A stretch of DNA of 37,102 nucleotides from Loigolactobacillus bifermentans DSM 20003 (GTDB taxonomy: Bacteria; Bacillota; Bacilli; Lactobacillales; Lactobacillaceae), in assembly GCF_001434575.1 (NCBI RefSeq), contig NZ_AZDA01000016.1:1-37102 (forward strand), written 5' to 3'. A program made the translations under genes and the position numbers. Below, one piece after another: positions 24,591-32,291 of the stretch (its first letter is position 1; every line of letters begins with the position of its first letter). The notes below the pieces were generated by a model that was not told the origin of the DNA, did no database searches, and saw only the letters and a list, made by a program, of their open reading frames with translations.

Positions 24591-25397
24591 CTAATCTGTC
24601 AAATCAAAATAATGTTGCAAGAATTTCGCAACACCGGCTTCATCGTTGGTGACCGTTTCCGCATTGGCCATGGCCTTCACTTCTGGAATGGCATTCCCCA
24701 TGGCAACACCGATCCCCGCAGATTCAATCATGCTTAAATCATTCGCCTGGTCACCGAAAGCCATTAATTCAGCTCGCGTCCAACCAAAGTGCGCCAATAA
24801 TGTATCTAACGCAGCCGCTTTTGTCACCGCTTTGGGCACAAATTCCAGTAGGTCCGTTCGTGACGAAGCAATATTAAAGTTTGCCATCAACTCAGCTGTC
24901 AGGTGTTGCCGTCCCTGGGCAATTTTAGCCTGATCTGTGGCAATGACAACTTTGCTATAGGGTTGTGTCGCCAATGCTTGATAAGTGGTTTGATCAAAAA
25001 TCAAGTTGGGATTCATTTGTTGATAACGTGACGGTCCAAGTTCTGTTAAATGATAAACCTGTTGAAAATCCAGCACATCCAACGGCCAAGCCACAGTTTG
25101 TGCAAAATTGACAATCGGTGCCATGGCTGTTTTTGTCAATTCAATTTGTTGCAACGTTTGTTGGCCATCGACTGATTGAACCAACGCGCCGTTAAACGTT
25201 GATGCAAAATCATCGGGTTGCGTTAATGCCAATTGGGTTAAATAAGGTTGAATGGCGGCAAGTGCCCGCCCAGTACACAGAATAATCTTAACGCCTTGCT
25301 GGTTCAATTGTTGTAAGACCCGAACCGTTAGCGCATCAATGGTTTTAGCGCTGGTTAGCAAGGTACCGTCTAAATCTAATGCGATCATTTTGATCAT
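24591..25397 (-). CDS. Cof-type HAD-superfamily phosphatase
   Basis: Protein of 268 residues with motif I IALDLDGTLLTS near residue 6, motif II ILCTGRA, and motifs III/IV FGDQANDLSMIESAGIGVAMGNA near the C terminus. Relatives dephosphorylate sugar phosphates and nucleotides such as FMN or PLP. Its start overlaps the smc stop by 4 bp (ATGA), so translation is coupled to smc. It is a second, distinct paralogue of the HAD gene near 4 kb. The substrate is unknown, and any tie to chromosome segregation is only positional. Confidence 0.93.
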   Translation of the reverse strand: MIKMIALDLDGTLLTSAKTIDALTVRVLQQLNQQGVKIILCTGRALAAIQPYLTQLALTQPDDFASTFNGALVQSVDGQQTLQQIELTKTAMAPIVNFAQTVAWPLDVLDFQQVYHLTELGPSRYQQMNPNLIFDQTTYQALATQPYSKVVIATDQAKIAQGRQHLTAELMANFNIASSRTDLLEFVPKAVTKAAALDTLLAHFGWTRAELMAFGDQANDLSMIESAGIGVAMGNAIPEVKAMANAETVTNDEAGVAKFLQHYFDLTD

Positions 25398-28300
25398 GAA
25401 TTTGTCGCCTCCATAGCAGCTTCAACGGAGACAGAAACCACCGTTGAAACCCCTGATTCTTGCATTGTAACACCGTATAAGACGTCTAAGGCCATCATCG
25501 TACCTTTACGATGCGTGATCACAATAAATTGTGTCTGATGATGATAATGCTTTAAAAAGTTCCCAAAGCGCACCACATTGGCCTCATCTAAAGCAGCCTC
25601 AACTTCATCTAAAATACATAGTGGCACCGGCCGCACTTCGATTAACGCAAATAATAATGTGATTGCCGTTAAGGCCTGTTCCCCACCTGACAACAAGCTT
25701 AACTGTTGTAGTTTCTTACCTGGCGGCTGAACAATAATATCAATGCCTGTGGTTAAGGGCGCCTCTGGTGACGTCAATTTCAAGGTGGCTTGACCGCCGC
25801 CAAACATCTTTGGAAAAAGTGCCGCAAACGCTTTGGCAGTGGCCTCAAACGTGGTCATAAACCGTTGTGCCACTTCTTGGTCCATGGCATGCATGGTACG
25901 GTCCAATTGTGCTTGTGCTTCCAGCAGATCGGCCTGTTGCGCATTTAAAAAGTCATAACGCTTTTTCAACTGTTGATAGGTGTCAATTGCCCCTAAATTC
26001 ACATTGCCTAGCTCTGCCAAGCCACGTTTTAAGAGCTTTGCTTGTTGGCGTAACGGTGCCGTTGCTGTGGTTAAGCTCTCCGCTTGTGCAGCTTCATAGC
26101 TTAACTGATAGTCCTGGCTTAACTGTGTCAGAGCCTGGTTAATGCCCGCATCAAATTGTTCAATCGCCGTCCGCAACCGCACCGCACTGCCCCGCTCTTG
26201 CTGACTGCTCGACTGCGCATGCGCCAGTTGTTGCTCTTGTTGCGTCACTTGCTGATCAAAAGTCGTCCGCTGGGCTTGTTTAGCCTGGACAGTTGCCGTT
26301 AATTGTGTCAATTTAGCCTGCAACGCTTTTAATTCTTGTTGGGTGGTTTGATGATGCCCATTATTTTGAGCCACTTGTTGCGTTAACGTTTTTTGTTTGG
26401 CCTGCTGTTGTTGCAATTGATTCGTCGCTTGTTGAATCGTTGTAGCCAATTGCGCTTGGCCGGTTTCAAGTTGTTGCACTTGTTCCTGCGCCACTGCTAC
26501 TGCCGTTTGACGTTGCTGGTGTTGTTCCTGCGTGGTGACCTGCCGCTGTTGTACGGCGGTCAACGCCGTTTCAGCAGCTGTTAATGCGGCTTGGGTGGTT
26601 GCCATTGTTGCCGTCAGTTGTGTTTGCTGGTGCTGATTTTCAGCTTGTTGTTGTTCTAATTTAACCTGTTGATCCTTCGTTTGCTGTTGCTCAAAGGTCA
26701 ACGCGCGTTGGCGCTGTTCAAAAGCCTGGACCTGTTCTTTTAAAGTTGCCAGCGCCGTTGTCTGTGTCATCACCTGTTGACCAAGTTGTTCCGCCTGTGT
26801 GGTAAGCGTTGTGACTTGTGCCTGGTCTGTTGCGATTTGCGCTTTAAGCTGGTTCAAGTCTTGCTCTTTTTCGGCTAAAGCTTGATTCATCGCTTGCAAC
26901 TCATGTTCTAACTTAGCTTGTTGCTGCCGCTGTGCCAATAAACGATTCTGGGATTTATGACTGCCTCCGACCATGGTACCGCCTGGGTTTAAAACATCCC
27001 CTGTTAGTGTCACAATTTTCACCTGATGGCGTAACTGATCTGCCAAAGCAACACCATGCGGTAACGTATCCACCACAAGGACTCGCCCTAACAAATACTG
27101 TAATGCAGGTGCAACCTGAGCCTTAAAAGTGATCAAGTCAACGGCACACCCGCAAAAACCTGCTTGTTGTTGCGCCTGTGCGAGTTGTGCAGCCGTCAAC
27201 TGCCGTTGCTGCAAGGCATCTAACGGTAGGAATGTCGCCCGACCGGCATGCTTTTGCTTCAATAATGCAATGGCTTGCTGCGCGACGGTTTGCGTATCCG
27301 TGACTAAGGCCTGTGCTTGACCCCCTAAGGCGATTTCAATCGCTGTTAAGTATTGACTTGGGACTTGGATCAGTTCTGTAACGGCACCGATTAAGCCCGG
27401 TAAGGTAGCACGTTGCTGTAATAATAACCGGACCCCATTGTAAAAGCCGGTGTAACTGGCCTGCATTTCTTTTAAGCTTGCTAATTGTGCATCTGCTTTT
27501 TGCTTGATTTTAAGTGCCTGAAGCCAATTTTGCTGGGCTTGTTCAAACTGTTGCTGCCGTTGTATCACCTGCTGTTTGATTGCCGCTAGCTGGGCCTGGC
27601 GTTGCTGCCGTTGTTGCTGTAGCGTGGTCACTTGCTGTTGCGCCTGCTGCTTCTTTTCGTGCCACTGGGCAGCTTGTTCCTCTAATGCCGTGACGCCAGT
27701 TTTAGTCAACTGTTGTGCCAGCTGCGCGAGCTGGCGCTTTAAATAGCCCGCCTCATTGTGCAACGTGGTTTGCTGTTGTAGTTGATCAATATACTGATCG
27801 CGCTGTTGCTTAATCGTGGCAGCTAACTGTTGCGTTTGTGTCTGTGTCTGTTGTGTCGTCGTCTTTAAAGCCTGCTGCTGGTGTTGCAGGTCACGGCGCT
27901 TTTGTTGTAAGGCCTTTGCCTGCTTGGCAAATTTTGTCTGCGCTGTTGTCAACGCTTGCTGGGCCTGTTGCACCTGAGTGGTTAACGTGGCTAATTGTTC
28001 CTTCGCCACTTGTCGTCGCTCACCGGCTAAGTCTTTCTCATTGCTTAACTGCGCCAACTGCTGGGTCAACTCAACTCGTTGTTGTTGTTGCTGATCAAGT
28101 ACTTGTTGTAGTGCCTGCTGCTCTTTTTTAGTTTGTGTCAGCTGGGTTTGAAAGGTTTGCTCATTTGCCTGTGCTTGTTTCAAACGCGTGGCAACTTGTT
28201 GCAACGCCACTTGCTGATCCTTTTTAGCGGCTACTTTTTCGGTGATCTCCCGTACCAATAATGTTTTTGTCACCTGATCGAGCTGCTTTTTTTGTTGTAG

Positions 28301-28945
28301 GTAGTCGGTGGCAATGCTACTTTGTTCTTTAAGCGGCTCCATTTGTTGGGACAATTCTGTCACAATATCAGAAACCCGCTCTAAATTTGACGCAGTGGTT
28401 TTTAACTGAAGTTCCGCTTCGTGTTTACGTTGCTTATATAAGGCAACGCCAGCTGTTTCTTCAATAAACCCACGGCGGTCTTCCGGCTTACTATTAAAAA
28501 TGGCAGCAATTTTTCCCTGTGAAATAATGGAAAAGGATTCACGACCGAGGCCGGAATCCATAAATAAATTGACAATATCCTTTAAGCGACAATTTTTTTG
28601 GTTAAGCTTAAAGGCTGATGAACCATCCCGATAAAGCACACGTTGAACTTCGACTTCATCATGCTGGTCTGATAAGGTGTGGTCTTGGTTGTCAAACGTT
28701 AACGTCACCGTCGCACGATTTAAGGGATGCCGGGTCGCAGATCCTGCAAAAATCACATCAGCCATTTTATCGCCACGTAGACTTTTCGCAGATTGTTCCC
28801 CTAACGCCCAGCGAATCGCTTCACTAATATTACTTTTGCCAGAGCCATTTGGGCCAACGATACCAGTTGTCCCATGATCAAAGTGTAAAACCGTACGATT
28901 CGCAAATGATTTAAAACCGACAATTTCAAGTGTCTTCAGTTGCAC
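25394..28945 (-). CDS. smc: Chromosome partition protein Smc
   Basis: Condensin ATPase of 1183 residues, the normal length; with ScpA and ScpB it loads at parS and extrudes DNA loops. Walker A GPNGSGKS is at residues 31-38. The hinge (about 490-660) has YTGFYNGVR and LPGLIGAVTELI. The C-terminal head has LSLLSGGEQALTAITLL, then the Walker B region CILDEVEAALDEANV. The two coiled-coil arms are unusually Gln-rich, with runs such as QQQQQRVELTQQ. It starts 13 bp after rnc and overlaps the next HAD gene. Confidence 0.97.
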   Translation of the reverse strand: MQLKTLEIVGFKSFANRTVLHFDHGTTGIVGPNGSGKSNISEAIRWALGEQSAKSLRGDKMADVIFAGSATRHPLNRATVTLTFDNQDHTLSDQHDEVEVQRVLYRDGSSAFKLNQKNCRLKDIVNLFMDSGLGRESFSIISQGKIAAIFNSKPEDRRGFIEETAGVALYKQRKHEAELQLKTTASNLERVSDIVTELSQQMEPLKEQSSIATDYLQQKKQLDQVTKTLLVREITEKVAAKKDQQVALQQVATRLKQAQANEQTFQTQLTQTKKEQQALQQVLDQQQQQRVELTQQLAQLSNEKDLAGERRQVAKEQLATLTTQVQQAQQALTTAQTKFAKQAKALQQKRRDLQHQQQALKTTTQQTQTQTQQLAATIKQQRDQYIDQLQQQTTLHNEAGYLKRQLAQLAQQLTKTGVTALEEQAAQWHEKKQQAQQQVTTLQQQRQQRQAQLAAIKQQVIQRQQQFEQAQQNWLQALKIKQKADAQLASLKEMQASYTGFYNGVRLLLQQRATLPGLIGAVTELIQVPSQYLTAIEIALGGQAQALVTDTQTVAQQAIALLKQKHAGRATFLPLDALQQRQLTAAQLAQAQQQAGFCGCAVDLITFKAQVAPALQYLLGRVLVVDTLPHGVALADQLRHQVKIVTLTGDVLNPGGTMVGGSHKSQNRLLAQRQQQAKLEHELQAMNQALAEKEQDLNQLKAQIATDQAQVTTLTTQAEQLGQQVMTQTTALATLKEQVQAFEQRQRALTFEQQQTKDQQVKLEQQQAENQHQQTQLTATMATTQAALTAAETALTAVQQRQVTTQEQHQQRQTAVAVAQEQVQQLETGQAQLATTIQQATNQLQQQQAKQKTLTQQVAQNNGHHQTTQQELKALQAKLTQLTATVQAKQAQRTTFDQQVTQQEQQLAHAQSSSQQERGSAVRLRTAIEQFDAGINQALTQLSQDYQLSYEAAQAESLTTATAPLRQQAKLLKRGLAELGNVNLGAIDTYQQLKKRYDFLNAQQADLLEAQAQLDRTMHAMDQEVAQRFMTTFEATAKAFAALFPKMFGGGQATLKLTSPEAPLTTGIDIIVQPPGKKLQQLSLLSGGEQALTAITLLFALIEVRPVPLCILDEVEAALDEANVVRFGNFLKHYHHQTQFIVITHRKGTMMALDVLYGVTMQESGVSTVVSVSVEAAMEATNS

Positions 28946-28958
28946 AAAGAGGACCTCG

Positions 28959-29660
28959 CTAACGTTTCTGTAGTTTCTTTAATGCTGTTTCAGCAGCAAC
29001 TTGTTCCGCAGCCTTTTTATTATGGCCTTGACCGGTTCCTAAGATCTGATCCTGCGCCACAACTTCAACTGTAAACTGTTGATTGTTGCTCGTTGTTGGC
29101 TCACCAACTAAGCGGTACGTAATATCGACTTCACCTGATTTTTGTAGCCATTCTTGCAGGTTGGTTTTGTGATCCATGGCGTATGAAAAACGGCCGGCTT
29201 CCACCTTTGGGAAAACAACTTGTTGCACAAACCGCACCACCGTTTGGCGACCTTGATCTAAGTACAATGCCCCGACGAAACTTTCAAAAATATCACATAA
29301 TAACGAATTACGATCACGGGCACCGTTCATTTCTTCGCCGCGACCTAATTGAATGTACTGATCAAAATGACATTCGCGGGCAAAAGCACTAAAACTATCC
29401 TCACAGACGATTGCTGCACGTAAGCGTGTCAATTTTCCTTCAGGATAATTCGGGTACTTTTTATAAAGATACTCTGAGACGATCAATTCCATCACAGCAT
29501 CCCCTAAAAATTCAATGCGCTGATAATCCTGTAACTTCAGCTCAGGGTGTTCATTAACGTAAGAGGACTGCGTAAAGGCCTCTTCAAGTAAACTTAAATC
29601 CGAAAAAACAATTTGAAAACGTGTTTTTAATTCTTTTAAAAATTCTGGATTCAAATTCAT
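28959..29660 (-). CDS. rnc: Ribonuclease III
   Basis: Double-strand-specific endonuclease for rRNA and mRNA processing, 233 residues from MNLNPEFLKEL. The ATG at 29660 follows AAGAAGG. Earlier in-frame ATGs at 29690-29696 have no ribosome binding site and overlap the promoter region. The catalytic signature is RIEFLGDAVMELIVSEYLY, with later metal-binding residues in CDIFESFVGALYLD. The C-terminal dsRNA-binding domain runs from NLQEWLQKSG to AAETALKKLQ. It leads the rnc-smc unit. Confidence 0.96.
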   Translation of the reverse strand: MNLNPEFLKELKTRFQIVFSDLSLLEEAFTQSSYVNEHPELKLQDYQRIEFLGDAVMELIVSEYLYKKYPNYPEGKLTRLRAAIVCEDSFSAFARECHFDQYIQLGRGEEMNGARDRNSLLCDIFESFVGALYLDQGRQTVVRFVQQVVFPKVEAGRFSYAMDHKTNLQEWLQKSGEVDITYRLVGEPTTSNNQQFTVEVVAQDQILGTGQGHNKKAAEQVAAETALKKLQKR

Positions 29661-29710
29661 TAACCTTCTTTCTTTTTTAACGAGCTTCATTGGCATAATA
29701 TACCAGTATT

Positions 29711-29739
29711 ATTATACCCTATTTACTGAAAATTCCCAA
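29711..29739 (-). promoter_or_regulatory. Promoter of the rnc-smc-HAD-ftsY unit
   Basis: On the minus strand TTGGGA (29734-29739) is followed after 17 bp by a perfect TATAAT (29711-29716), about 50 bp upstream of the rnc start. Confidence 0.6.
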
Positions 29740-29782
29740 TATCTTGCGCCATAACTTCAAAAAGGATTTCACACAAGTTATT

Positions 29783-29820
29783 AAAAAAAGCCCTGAACAA
29801 AAATCGTTCAGAAGCTTTAA
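29783..29820 (-). terminator. Terminator after the TMEM175-type gene
   Basis: On the minus strand AAAGCTTCTGAAC and GTTCAGGGCTTT pair with two mismatches around a 7-nt loop, followed by T residues. Confidence 0.82.
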
Positions 29821-29828
29821 ACTGCCCG

Positions 29829-30680
29829 CTAATGTGGCCAAGATTGATGCTGTTGCTTATGTTGTTTAAACCATTGTTGCAACTGCGCTTGCTGTTCTGG
29901 TGTTGAACGGCCATAACGTTGTAAGATGCGTTGACGCCGTTTTGGGTCAATGCTTTGATCCAGCCACTTGGTCCAGTTTGGTGCCGTTGCCGTCGTGTCA
30001 GTCATGATCTGTTGTTGTGCTTTATGAAAATCCTTCAGCTCAGTATGGTTAAACGTTGCCACATCTTGCTGTTGTTCTTCTGGCAAATTGGCCACGTCGT
30101 ACATGTCCTGCCGTGCCGATGAATTCAACAAGAACATTAAAATCGGATAAGCCAGGTAGAAGATCAAAGCAATCTCCGGCAAGAACCAAGCGACCACAAG
30201 ATCCCAAATCGCTAAAATATCCAACCAGTGATTGGCATTCCCATAAATTTTAACATAGACCTTTTGCATAGCTGCCTTGTCTGTATATTCCAAATGAATA
30301 ATGACTTTCGCCAAATAACGAAACAACAAGTTCACCACAAATTGCAAAACACCGTAAAGAATGACGGTCACACGCGTGGTATTTGAAGCCATCATGCTGG
30401 TAAATAATGGTATCAGCGACAAAAACGCCAAAAAAATCATATCAACGATTAAAATTCGGTACGTCATGGTTTCAATCTCACCAAATGCCGTGGCGTGCTG
30501 GTACCACATATTTGCCACAAAAATAAAACTGATCAAGAAAATACCAATATGCTTCCCTAATAGCAAGTAGTGCCCCCACGAATCCTGTAAAACTGGCGGC
30601 ACATTTAAGACCATAATTGTAATAATAATGGCGATAATCGCATCTGAAAAAGCATCCAATCGGTTTTTGAGTTTTTCCAT
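29829..30680 (-). CDS. TMEM175-type (DUF1211) potassium channel protein
   Basis: Membrane protein of 283 residues. The first helix carries the diagnostic RLDAFSDAIIAIIITIMVL (residues 7-25), the FSD motif of the TMEM175 family. These form potassium-selective channels lacking the classical selectivity filter. About six hydrophobic segments occupy residues 12-190. A hydrophilic, Gln-rich C-terminal tail of nearly 90 residues follows, longer than in simple bacterial members. The ATG follows GTGAGGGA. It starts 30 bp after acpP and ends in a terminator, so it may share the plsX-acpP transcript. Confidence 0.87.
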   Translation of the reverse strand: MEKLKNRLDAFSDAIIAIIITIMVLNVPPVLQDSWGHYLLLGKHIGIFLISFIFVANMWYQHATAFGEIETMTYRILIVDMIFLAFLSLIPLFTSMMASNTTRVTVILYGVLQFVVNLLFRYLAKVIIHLEYTDKAAMQKVYVKIYGNANHWLDILAIWDLVVAWFLPEIALIFYLAYPILMFLLNSSARQDMYDVANLPEEQQQDVATFNHTELKDFHKAQQQIMTDTTATAPNWTKWLDQSIDPKRRQRILQRYGRSTPEQQAQLQQWFKQHKQQHQSWPH

Positions 30681-30710
30681 AAGCTTCCCTCACAACCTAA
30701 CGCAAACGAA

Positions 30711-30953
30711 TTAAGCTTGGTGCGCTTTGATATATGCCACAGCATCCCCGACGGTTGCCAATTTTTCAGCATCTTCGTCTGAGATCTCAGCACCAAACGT
30801 ATCTTCTAATTCCAATACAAATTCAACGACGTCAATTGAATCTGCATTTAAATCTGTTTTGAAGTTAAGTTGTTCATTGATCTGTTCTGGTTTTAATTCA
30901 AACCGATCTTCAATCAGTTGTGCAATTTTGGTATAAATTTCTTTTTCGTCCAT
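30711..30953 (-). CDS. acpP: Acyl carrier protein
   Basis: Acidic carrier protein of 80 residues. Ser39 in NADSIDVVEFV is the site for 4'-phosphopantetheine. Flanking helices are typical, as is the ending DAVAYIKAHQ. It carries acyl chains between fatty acid synthesis and PlsX. The ATG follows AAGGGGAA. It is 49 bp downstream of plsX, the usual neighbour. Confidence 0.96.
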   Translation of the reverse strand: MDEKEIYTKIAQLIEDRFELKPEQINEQLNFKTDLNADSIDVVEFVLELEDTFGAEISDEDAEKLATVGDAVAYIKAHQA

Positions 30954-31002
30954 GGTTAATTCCCCTTATTATCTCAGAATAATGAATCGGTAACAGTTTA
31001 CG

Positions 31003-32016
31003 CTATTCTGGTCGTTTTGCCAATTGATGTTCACTAAAATAAGTGACCACATCTTCAACCACATGTTGGGCTAACATATCACGAATTTGTTTGATCGTGT
31101 AATAAACTGCCTCTGGGCTAGCTGTGCCATGCGTTTTAACCACAGGCGCCTTTAAGCCGAGTAAGACGGCACCACCGTAACGCGAATAATCAAATTGATC
31201 CCGCATGACGCCAAGATCACTTTTCAGAAGTGCCCCGCCAATTTTACCTTTTAAGCCACTGTTCATAATCGTGCGCTTTAATAAACTTAAAATAGCCATG
31301 GCCGTGCCTTCAATTGACTTCAAAGCCGCATTACCGGTAAAGCCATCCGTGACGATCACATCTGCTACACCATTTAATAGCTCACGGGCCTCAATATTAC
31401 CAATAAAGTTTAATTCCGGATCACCTGCAAGCAACTGATAGGCCGCTTTATGGACCAAATCCCCTTTTTCTGGTTCAGTCCCATTATTCAACAAGGCAAT
31501 GCGTGGCTTTTCAATTTGACGCATGTTTTTAGCGTAATAGTTACCCAGCACTGCATACTGATACAAGTTTTCCGGTTTCGAGTCCGCATTCGCACCAATA
31601 TCTAAAATATTAAATTGACCGCCGGTTTTAAAATCTGGCATCGTGGGCATTAAGCCTGGGCGTTGAATCCCTTTGATCCGGCCGATAATGAATAAACCAG
31701 AAGCCAATAACGCACCGGTACTCCCTGCAGAAAAAATGGCATCGGCTTGGCCTTCTTTAACTGCACGAGCAGCCACGACCATAGACGCATCTTTTTTTCG
31801 ACGAACCGCACGAACGGGTTCTTCTGTATCCAAAATTTCTTCACTCGTCGGGACGACTGTTAACCGTGTGGCATCTTTAATTTCAGCTTGAATTTGTTGT
31901 TCATCACCATAAAGTAAAAATTCCAAATCTGAAAACGCATCTCGGGCACGTTCTACCCCAGCAATAATCGTTTGTGGGGCGTTGTCGCCACCCATTGCAT
32001 CAACGGCAATTTTCAT
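31003..32016 (-). CDS. plsX: Phosphate acyltransferase PlsX
   Basis: Enzyme of 337 residues that converts acyl-ACP and phosphate to acyl-phosphate for PlsY, the first committed step of phospholipid synthesis in Gram-positives. It begins MKIAVDAMGGDNAPQTII and contains FSAGSTGALLASG and VTDGFTGNAALKSIEG, all family-typical. The ATG is 6 bp after GGAGG, and that GGAGG is the end of the last unit of a 98-bp repeat array. Its translation may therefore be controlled by the array. It is followed by acpP. Confidence 0.96.
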   Translation of the reverse strand: MKIAVDAMGGDNAPQTIIAGVERARDAFSDLEFLLYGDEQQIQAEIKDATRLTVVPTSEEILDTEEPVRAVRRKKDASMVVAARAVKEGQADAIFSAGSTGALLASGLFIIGRIKGIQRPGLMPTMPDFKTGGQFNILDIGANADSKPENLYQYAVLGNYYAKNMRQIEKPRIALLNNGTEPEKGDLVHKAAYQLLAGDPELNFIGNIEARELLNGVADVIVTDGFTGNAALKSIEGTAMAILSLLKRTIMNSGLKGKIGGALLKSDLGVMRDQFDYSRYGGAVLLGLKAPVVKTHGTASPEAVYYTIKQIRDMLAQHVVEDVVTYFSEHQLAKRPE

Positions 32017-32063
32017 AAAAAACCTCCTAAGGTCTCTAGTGTTTATTTTGCTATCGCAAAATC

Positions 32064-32117
32064 TTATTTCCGGAGGATGACCAGTCTTGTGGCGTCAACC
32101 CACACCGCAGGACTCAT
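32064..32117 (-). CDS. Mini-ORF in array B, unit nearest plsX
   Basis: A 17-codon frame, MSPAVWVDATRLVILRK, starts three bases after AGGAGG. Its codons ATC CTC CGG contain the box complementary to the plsX ribosome binding site. It differs from the neighbouring copy by A5V and one silent change. Translation is not proven. Confidence 0.35.
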   Translation of the reverse strand: MSPAVWVDATRLVILRK

Positions 32118-32161
32118 GGCCCTCCTAAGGTCTCTAGTGTTTATTTTGCTATCGCAAAATC

Positions 32162-32215
32162 TTATTTCCGAAGGATGACCAGTCTTGTGGCGTCAACCCA
32201 CGCCGCAGGACTCAT
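32162..32215 (-). CDS. Mini-ORF in array B, outer unit
   Basis: A 17-codon frame, MSPAAWVDATRLVILRK, follows an AGGAGG that has no visible anti-SD upstream. It overlaps the CCTTC box that can pair with the next SD. The preserved frame between copies is suggestive but the sequences are too close to prove selection. Confidence 0.35.
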   Translation of the reverse strand: MSPAAWVDATRLVILRK

Positions 32216-32291
32216 GGCCCTCCTAAGGTCTCTAGTGTTTATTTTGCTGTCGCAAAATCTTATTTCACTTTTTAAATGGTTCGACCCTTAT

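Larger units (their letters stand above)
32023..32267 (-). repeat. 98-bp leader repeat array B (two and a half units) before plsX
   Basis: Units start at 32023, 32121 and 32219, exactly 98 bp apart. The outermost is a half unit that lacks the CCTCC box, so the first GGAGG is unpaired. Plus-strand GGAGG at 32072-32076 is the complement of the box that can pair with the plsX ribosome binding site (32023-32027). In the next unit the box is CCTTC (32170-32174), keeping pairing with the SD at 32121-32125 by one G-U. The array fills nearly the whole recG-plsX gap. Confidence 0.93.

Noticed and set aside
14449-32267. CRISPR-like interpretation of the tandem repeats
   Set aside because: Units are contiguous and about 98 bp, with no short repeat and unique spacer alternation, and no cas genes are present.
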